Below, piece by piece: positions 32,454 to 37,948 of a stretch of DNA of 37,948 nt (its first letter is position 1; each line of letters begins with the position of its first letter). A model generated the notes under the pieces. That model was not told the origin of the DNA, ran no database searches, and saw nothing but the letters and a program-made list of their open reading frames with translations. The translations under genes were made by a program, and so were the position numbers. Origin of the DNA: Campylobacteraceae bacterium (GTDB lineage Bacteria > Campylobacterota > Campylobacteria > Campylobacterales > Sulfurovaceae); NCBI GenBank assembly GCA_027063325.1, contig JAMOSA010000233.1, positions 1 through 37,948 on the forward strand, written 5' to 3'.

Positions 32454-33572
32454 GTGTCAAAAAGAGTTGGAGCATTCATAATACTGGCTATTGTAGCTGT
32501 ATTTATATTTATGGGTTACAGATATATACATACTCGTCAAATATATGCTATAAGTGATGCAGCATTTATAAAGAGCAACAAAATAGCTACACTATCATTT
32601 AGGGTAGCTGGAGATCTCAAAGAACTCAAAGCCAAAGAGAACCAAAAGGTATCAAAAGGTGAACTTTTGGGAGTATTGGATACAAATGATACAGAGCTTC
32701 AAATATCTCAAACAAAATACTCTATAGATGCACTCTTAAAAAAGATTGAGTTAAAAGAGTATAAGTACCAAAGATTGTCTCAAACTCTGCCACTACAAGC
32801 CAAAAGAGCAAAAGCTAGGCTAGATAGTCTCAAACTACAAAGAGATTCTATAAAATATACAATACTCTCTGTCAAAGCCAAATTAAACAAGATAGATAAA
32901 GATAGTGCAAGATATAGCAATATGTTAAAAAGCCATGTCATAGCAGAGGGTGATTATGAGAAGATATCTACTCAAAAAAATTCTCTCCAAGAGCAGATTA
33001 ATTCACTAAAAAAGAAGCTTCAAGCATCAAATGCAGTAGTAGATGAAGCCAAATTTGCTTATAAAAGTGCTACTATTGCCATATCTACACTCAAAGAGTT
33101 AAAAGCAGAAATCAAAGCACTAAAAGATCAAAAAGATGCTCAAAAGCAGAGTTTGAAACTATTACAAAATAGACTCTCATACTGCTACTTATATGCCCCA
33201 TTTGATGGAGTAATTGCCAAAAGATATACAGTAGCTCCAAGAGTTGTAAATGCTGGTTCACCAATATATGCCATAGCAGATACAAAAGATTTGTATGTTG
33301 AAGTACTACTCTCTGAAAAAAAGCTTTACGGTGTAAAAGTTGGTAATAGTGTAGATATAAGTGTAGATGCCATAAAGGATAAAACTTTCAAGGGAGAAGT
33401 TGAATCAATAGCTCCGGTATCAGCTAGTACATTTAGCCTGGTTCCTAGAGATATAGCAAGTGGAGAGTTTACCAAACTAGATCAAAGATTTATAGTAAGA
33501 GTAAAATTAAATGCAACCAAAGGGTTGAGATCTGGTATGGGTGCAACTGTTAAAATCAAGCGGAGTAAATAG
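32454..33572 (+). CDS. EmrA/HlyD-type membrane fusion protein
   Basis: This is the periplasmic adaptor of a tripartite exporter. The 372-residue protein has one N-terminal membrane anchor (GAFIILAIVAVFIFMGY), a lipoyl-like half (FRVAGDLKELKAKENQKVSKGELLG), a coiled-coil hairpin (about 75-220, Lys/Gln/Leu-rich), the second lipoyl half (LYAPFDGVIAKRYTVAP) and a beta-barrel domain. The start is GTG at 32454 with AAGGG 7 bases upstream. The stop is directly followed by the transporter ATG, so adaptor and pump are coupled. Confidence 0.9.
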   Translation: MSKRVGAFIILAIVAVFIFMGYRYIHTRQIYAISDAAFIKSNKIATLSFRVAGDLKELKAKENQKVSKGELLGVLDTNDTELQISQTKYSIDALLKKIELKEYKYQRLSQTLPLQAKRAKARLDSLKLQRDSIKYTILSVKAKLNKIDKDSARYSNMLKSHVIAEGDYEKISTQKNSLQEQINSLKKKLQASNAVVDEAKFAYKSATIAISTLKELKAEIKALKDQKDAQKQSLKLLQNRLSYCYLYAPFDGVIAKRYTVAPRVVNAGSPIYAIADTKDLYVEVLLSEKKLYGVKVGNSVDISVDAIKDKTFKGEVESIAPVSASTFSLVPRDIASGEFTKLDQRFIVRVKLNATKGLRSGMGATVKIKRSK

Positions 33573-35105
33573 ATGCAAAAAGCACCTTGGGATATTACCT
33601 CTTCACAAAGAGCAATATTTTCTATTATTGTAATGACAGGTGCATTTATGGCAATCCTTGATACTACCGTAGTAGATGTAATAGTACCAAAACTGACAGG
33701 TCCTTTGGCTACTGATATGTATGGAGTACAATGGATAATAACAAGCTATATGGTATCAGCAGCTATTGCTCTACTTGCTACAGAGAATCTTATCAAAAGA
33801 TTTGGTGATAAGAGTATATTTATATTTGGTATTACTCTATTTACTATAGCTTCACTGATGTGCGGATTATCAAATTCATTAGAAGAGATAATTATATTTA
33901 GAGTTATACAAGGCAGTGGAGAAGCTTTGATAATGGTAACAAGCCATATAATGATATTTAGCTACTTTCCACCCTCCAAGCAGGGACTTGCTATGGGTAT
34001 ATATGGGCTTGGAGTTAGTTTTGCTCCGGCTTTGGGTCCTACAATAGGTGGATATTTGACAGAGTATTACAATTGGAGAATGGTATTTTTTATCAATGTT
34101 CCAGTAGGTATTCTTCTTACGATTGCAGGTATTATGTATCTGCCAAGAAGCAGTAAAATAGAGAAGTTGCCATTTAATATCATTAGCTTCTTTCTACTTG
34201 CAACTGCTACCGTATCACTACTAATTATGCTTAGCAAAGGTCAAGAGTTTGGTTGGTTTCATAGTATAACTATAGGGGTATTACTACTTATTAGTATAGT
34301 TAGTTTCTTGTTGTATATTATTAGTGAAATGTACTCAACAAATAGACTTATAGATTTTGATCTATTTAAAAACAGCTCTTTTAGCAATGGTATGATGATC
34401 TATTTTTTTGTACTTGGTTTTTCTATGTATCAATACTTCTATCTACTGCCTGTATATTATGAGCATATCAAAATGCTACCAACACTAGATGCCGGTATTG
34501 CTGTATTTGCTTTTGCAGTATTTATCGGTCTCTTTTCTCCAATTGCTGGAATACTATCTGATAAAATTGGAGCCAAAGAGACAGTAGCTCTTGCTGCTTT
34601 TGTATATGTATTTGCATCTTTGCTGTTTTTACCACAATTAGAGTATTATACACCCCTACATCAAGCTATGCTTCTTACAATACCTTTTGGTATAGGTATG
34701 GGACTCTTTTTTGCTCCAGTTACAGTACTTGTACTCCAAAGCGCCCCTTCACACAAGAGTGAATTGGCTATTGTACTTATGGATTACTTTAGATTTGTAG
34801 GTGGCAGTTTTGGTACAGCACTTGCAACAAACAATATGGAGTATTTTAAAAATATGCACTTTTTGCGTATGGAAGAGTTGCAAAATATAGAGTATATTCA
34901 ACACTTTTTAGATAAATTAACTCTCTTAAGTGGTGCAAACAGTGATACAATAAAGGTAGTTTTTGGCAACTATGAGACATTTATGGCATACAATTACGGC
35001 TTTTACAATACATTTTTACATGCTGGTTTGTGGGGACTCTTTGGCTCTATATTTGTAATACTGCTATTTGTACCTATGAAAAAATTATCAAAAAGGAGAG
35101 GATAG
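33573..35105 (+). CDS. EmrB/QacA-type MFS drug transporter (DHA2 family)
   Basis: This 510-residue inner-membrane proton antiporter has about 14 hydrophobic helices. Motif 1-like DTTVVDVIVPKL is in the first helix, with VQWIITSYMVSAAIAL in helix 2, and the antiporter motif C region GLGVSFAPALGPTIGGYL. These are standard for EmrB-like pumps that export lipophilic drugs, bile salts or fatty acids. It lies between the adaptor gene and a TolC-like gene. The GTG of that gene shares the last base of this stop. Confidence 0.92.
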   Translation: MQKAPWDITSSQRAIFSIIVMTGAFMAILDTTVVDVIVPKLTGPLATDMYGVQWIITSYMVSAAIALLATENLIKRFGDKSIFIFGITLFTIASLMCGLSNSLEEIIIFRVIQGSGEALIMVTSHIMIFSYFPPSKQGLAMGIYGLGVSFAPALGPTIGGYLTEYYNWRMVFFINVPVGILLTIAGIMYLPRSSKIEKLPFNIISFFLLATATVSLLIMLSKGQEFGWFHSITIGVLLLISIVSFLLYIISEMYSTNRLIDFDLFKNSSFSNGMMIYFFVLGFSMYQYFYLLPVYYEHIKMLPTLDAGIAVFAFAVFIGLFSPIAGILSDKIGAKETVALAAFVYVFASLLFLPQLEYYTPLHQAMLLTIPFGIGMGLFFAPVTVLVLQSAPSHKSELAIVLMDYFRFVGGSFGTALATNNMEYFKNMHFLRMEELQNIEYIQHFLDKLTLLSGANSDTIKVVFGNYETFMAYNYGFYNTFLHAGLWGLFGSIFVILLFVPMKKLSKRRG

Positions 35106-36400
35106 TGAAAAGACTCTCAATACTAATAATAGTACCAATAATATCATACAGTACCGGCTTTAAAACTTTGGCAACACATATCAAAAGTACACAAACACTT
35201 AAATCTGCTTCATTTGGTATTAAAGCTGCAGAGAGTTTGGCTCTTTCAAATGAAGCTTTAAACTCCCCAAAACTGGATATTGTACTAAACGGCAGATGGC
35301 TGGATGAACAACCATCATTAACTGTATATACACCATATGGAAGCAGTACAGCTCCTATGGCTACAACACGCTCATTTTTGGGCAGTGTCAAGCTGAGTTA
35401 TCCCATATTTACAGGGTTTGCAATAGAGTCTCAAATATCCAAAGCCCATCTAAATGCTATTATTGCTTCACTGAAATACAAAGATATTCATCGTTCACTT
35501 TTATTAAATCTGATACGCCTCTATCTATCTGTTCAAGCTTTACAAAGCCAACTCTCAGCACAAAAGAGTGCATTAAAAGCACTGCAAGATGCATATAAAA
35601 AGGCTCAAGAGTTTTATAACAATGGTTTACTATCTCCTGCACAACTATATAATATAGAAGCCAAGATGTATGATATGAAAGCTCAAATAACCCAAAGCCA
35701 AGGAGCCATAGCACAAAGATTAAATCAAATCTCATATATCAGCGGTATTACAGTATCTTCAATATCTGGAGTTATCCCTCTGCCTCATCCCCCCAAAACA
35801 AAAAAGTTGATAAAGTTATCTCATAGATACAGAGCAGATATAAAAGTACTCAAAAAAGAGTTACAAATAAGAGATAGTGAAATAAAACTAGCCAAAAGCA
35901 ATCTATATCCAAAAGTAGCAATAGAGGCAAAGATAGAGAGATTTGGGGATACTCTAAAGTTGAATGGAGATGGATATACAAATGCCAATCGCAACAGTGT
36001 CGGGGTAGGAGTAGAGTGGAATATATTTGCAGGAGGCAAAGATAAACATTTGATTGAATCAGCAAAGTATGCCAAATTGGCTACTGCTTCAAAATTGATA
36101 AGCTACACCCAAAAAGTTGATAGTGAAATAGTAGATAGCTATATAGAGCTATCTACTCTCAAAGCCAAATTAATAAGTGCAAAAAAGAGATTACAATCAC
36201 AACGAAGTTATTATAAACAGTCTGTATCAAGATTCAATAATAGATTAATAAGTTCTGATGAACTAAGCAGAGCAATTGCCAATCTAGCAGAGGCAAAAGC
36301 ACTATACAATACAATCAAAGCCTCTATTAAAGCTCAAGAGGCTACTATATGGCTTATGGGAGGAGTTGAACTTTTTATGAGTAAATTGAACTCTAAATAG
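35105..36400 (+). CDS. TolC-family outer-membrane efflux protein
   Basis: This 431-residue outer-membrane channel completes the tripartite exporter. The N-terminus is a signal peptide (VKRLSILIIVPIISYS). Two related alpha-helical halves follow, typical of TolC proteins, with NNGLLSPAQLYNIEAKMYD in the first half and SRFNNRLISSDELSRAIAN at the equivalent place in the second. Both resemble the conserved tunnel-helix hairpins. The GTG at 35105 overlaps the transporter stop by one base and has AAGGAGAGG just upstream. Longer in-frame starts would lie inside the transporter and are rejected. Confidence 0.85.
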   Translation: MKRLSILIIVPIISYSTGFKTLATHIKSTQTLKSASFGIKAAESLALSNEALNSPKLDIVLNGRWLDEQPSLTVYTPYGSSTAPMATTRSFLGSVKLSYPIFTGFAIESQISKAHLNAIIASLKYKDIHRSLLLNLIRLYLSVQALQSQLSAQKSALKALQDAYKKAQEFYNNGLLSPAQLYNIEAKMYDMKAQITQSQGAIAQRLNQISYISGITVSSISGVIPLPHPPKTKKLIKLSHRYRADIKVLKKELQIRDSEIKLAKSNLYPKVAIEAKIERFGDTLKLNGDGYTNANRNSVGVGVEWNIFAGGKDKHLIESAKYAKLATASKLISYTQKVDSEIVDSYIELSTLKAKLISAKKRLQSQRSYYKQSVSRFNNRLISSDELSRAIANLAEAKALYNTIKASIKAQEATIWLMGGVELFMSKLNSK

Positions 36401-36464
36401 TAACTTATTTTAAATATAACTCTACTATAATTCTCTTTTCAGTTTATATTGGTTGAGGAATTAT
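36401..36464 (+). promoter_or_regulatory. Candidate promoter of the aldehyde dehydrogenase gene
   Basis: TATAAT at 36426-36431 lies 34 bases before the ATG, with no convincing -35. GAGG at 36455-36458 is the ribosome site. Confidence 0.4.
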
Positions 36465-37811
36465 ATGGAGTATGAAATAGATAAATATCTAACAAACAGC
36501 CAAAAAGCATTTAACAAGTTGCAAAACTTCTCTCAAAAAGATATTGATAAAATTGTAAAAGTAATTATGCAAAAGGCTGTTGAGTACAATAAAAAGTTTG
36601 CTCAAATGGCAGTGGCAGAGACTGGTATAGGAAAAGTAGAGGATAAAATTACCAAAAATATTTTAGCTTCAAAATATGTATATGATTCTATCAAAGATTT
36701 TAAGAGTGTAGGAGTTATCTCAAGTAGCAACAATATAACTGAAATTGCACACCCAATAGGTTCAATACTTGCAATAATACCAGCAACCAATCCCACCTCT
36801 ACCCTTATATTCAAAACTCTAATAGCAATAAAAACAAGAAATCCTATTATATTCAGTTTACCCATAAAAGCGAAAAATACCTGTAGCTTTACTGCCAAAA
36901 TACTATATGAAGCAGCACTGGAGGCTGGTTTGCCAAAGTACTCAATTCAGTGGGTATCATCACCAAATAGGGCTAAAACAAAATTGATTATGAGAGACAA
37001 TAGACTCGCTTTGATTCTTGCAACAGGAGGACAGAGTCTAGTCAAAGAGGCTTATAGTTCTGGTACTCCTGCTTTGGGTGTGGGACCTGGGAATGTACCA
37101 GTCCTAATAGATGCCCAAAATATAAAACTGGAGTATGCAATAAAAGCTATAATCAAATCAAAGACATTTGACAATGGTACAATTTGTGCAAGTGAACAAT
37201 CTATCATAATCCCAAGAGCTTACATATATGATTTGATACAAATACTCAAAAAACATAATGCTTATATACTAAATGAAGATGAGATAAAAAGAGTAGAAAA
37301 GGTAGTATATAACAAAGACAAAGAGATGATGTCAGCAGATATTGTAGGCAAAAGTGCATACTATATACTCTTGAAGTCCGGAATCAAAATAGATTATGAA
37401 CCCTCTATTATAGTAGCACCACTAAAAGGTATAGGCAAAGAGTACCCAATATCAGCAGAGATTTTGGCTCCTGTACTTTCATTATATACAGTAGATGATT
37501 TTGATGATGGTATATCTATGGCACAAGAAGTTATAGAGTTTGGAGGAAAGGGGCATACTGCAAGTATCTTTTCAAATAGTGAAGCAAATATTATAAAATA
37601 CTCTACAAGTATGCAAGTAAGTAGAGTAGTGGTAAATACACCATCATCTCAAGGAGCAGTAGGAGGTATATATAACAATTTAACTCCATCTTTGACTCTT
37701 GGATGTGGCTCATATGGTAAAAATATAACTACTGACAATGTATCTGTACAACACCTTTTAAATATTCAAAGAGTAGCAAAACCACATACAAATATATCAA
37801 TAAACATCTAA
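36465..37811 (+). CDS. CoA-acylating aldehyde dehydrogenase
   Basis: This 448-residue enzyme interconverts an aldehyde and acyl-CoA with NAD. It has the signatures of the acylating group (AdhE N-terminal half, EutE/PduP, SauS): IPATNPTSTLIFKTLIA, ATGGQSLVKEAYSSGTPALG with GVGPGNVPV, and the catalytic Cys241 in NGTICASEQS. The alcohol dehydrogenase half of AdhE is absent and no alcohol dehydrogenase or microcompartment shell gene is next to it, so the substrate (acetaldehyde, propionaldehyde or sulfoacetaldehyde) is open. ATG at 36465 is preferred to TTG 36453 because GAGG then lies at a normal distance. The end overlaps a convergent gene by 15 bases. Confidence 0.88.
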   Translation: MEYEIDKYLTNSQKAFNKLQNFSQKDIDKIVKVIMQKAVEYNKKFAQMAVAETGIGKVEDKITKNILASKYVYDSIKDFKSVGVISSSNNITEIAHPIGSILAIIPATNPTSTLIFKTLIAIKTRNPIIFSLPIKAKNTCSFTAKILYEAALEAGLPKYSIQWVSSPNRAKTKLIMRDNRLALILATGGQSLVKEAYSSGTPALGVGPGNVPVLIDAQNIKLEYAIKAIIKSKTFDNGTICASEQSIIIPRAYIYDLIQILKKHNAYILNEDEIKRVEKVVYNKDKEMMSADIVGKSAYYILLKSGIKIDYEPSIIVAPLKGIGKEYPISAEILAPVLSLYTVDDFDDGISMAQEVIEFGGKGHTASIFSNSEANIIKYSTSMQVSRVVVNTPSSQGAVGGIYNNLTPSLTLGCGSYGKNITTDNVSVQHLLNIQRVAKPHTNISINI

Positions 37812-37948
37812 GTGTGTAGTATTGCTCTCAATTGTACTGTTTGTATCAAATTTTATCTCATCATCCATTGCCGGTGGGATTGGTTTGATACTCTTTAGCA
37901 GTGCTTTTATATGGGTTGGAGTCTTGTCACTCTCTTTGTAGCCACTCT
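37797..37948 (-). CDS. C-terminal end of an unidentified protein (runs off the window)
   Basis: The minus strand is open from the window edge to a TGA at 37799-37797, giving the last 49 or so residues. The piece is polar, with LLKSIKPIPPAMDDEIKFD and a Thr/Ser-rich end. Coding is supported by the open frame through the edge and by codon use like the neighbours, but the frame is short. I recognise no family. It is convergent with and overlaps the aldehyde dehydrogenase gene by 15 bases. Confidence 0.5.
   Translation of the reverse strand, partial: SGYKESDKTPTHIKALLKSIKPIPPAMDDEIKFDTNSTIESNTTHLDVY

Noticed and set aside
1..37948. CRISPR arrays, rRNA genes, riboswitches and phage genes
   Set aside because: No spaced direct repeats, rRNA-like sequence, recognisable riboswitch cores or phage structural genes were seen on either strand.

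Overview
The window looks like part of the chromosome of a sulfur-oxidising Campylobacterota (epsilonproteobacterium). It is AT-rich (about two thirds A+T by eye), uses ATA and TTA codons heavily, and its genes are packed tightly with ATGA-type overlaps. The gene content fits this group: a sulfide:quinone oxidoreductase, a siroheme sulfite/nitrite reductase, selA-selB, a CetB/Aer-like PAS protein, a stand-alone MnmD and a free-standing CZB zinc-binding protein. The genus cannot be fixed from the sequence alone.

Layout. 1-443 (-): N-terminal fragment of a GAF-like protein. 745-3120 (+): nrdA, convergent with a minus-strand group that runs CZB protein > cytosine-5 methyltransferase > PD-(D/E)xK endonuclease > adenine deaminase (6882 down to 3114). 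The methyltransferase and endonuclease form one apparently intact restriction-modification (RM) pair. 6976-8306 (+): PAS energy-taxis-like protein and mnmD.

8302-10888 is an accessory island. It holds an intact adenine-type methyltransferase, a collapsed remnant of a HincII-like restriction gene that keeps only its two ends, and two internally deleted copies of one DDE transposase with matching terminal inverted repeats. The left repeat supplies the stop codon of mnmD.

11010-17494 (+): sulfide:quinone oxidoreductase, a 63-residue basic protein, sulfite/nitrite reductase, selA and selB, closed by a hairpin terminator that overlaps the end of selB. 24829-17515 (-): dcd, a large NIT-GAF-PAS-GGDEF-EAL c-di-GMP protein, surE, tcdA and a DUF4214-containing exported protein. 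25008-29117 (+): accB-accC, a UDP-glucuronate-4-epimerase-like protein and a UDP-sugar dehydrogenase. 29849-29433 (-): tRNA genes Gly-Leu-Cys-Ser, all with encoded CCA. 30060-36400 (+): ilvD, two small membrane proteins and a complete EmrA-EmrB-TolC-type tripartite efflux set. 36465-37811 (+): a CoA-acylating aldehyde dehydrogenase, convergent with a gene cut by the window end.

The most interesting part is the 8.3-10.9 kb island. Three different genes there (a restriction endonuclease and two transposase copies) have lost their middles but kept recognisable pieces of both ends, while the methyltransferase between them stays open. This looks like a selfish RM system being domesticated into an orphan methyltransferase. 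I did not find a clearly new defence or metabolic system. Assignments rest on motif recognition and remembered family sequences; no database search was run.
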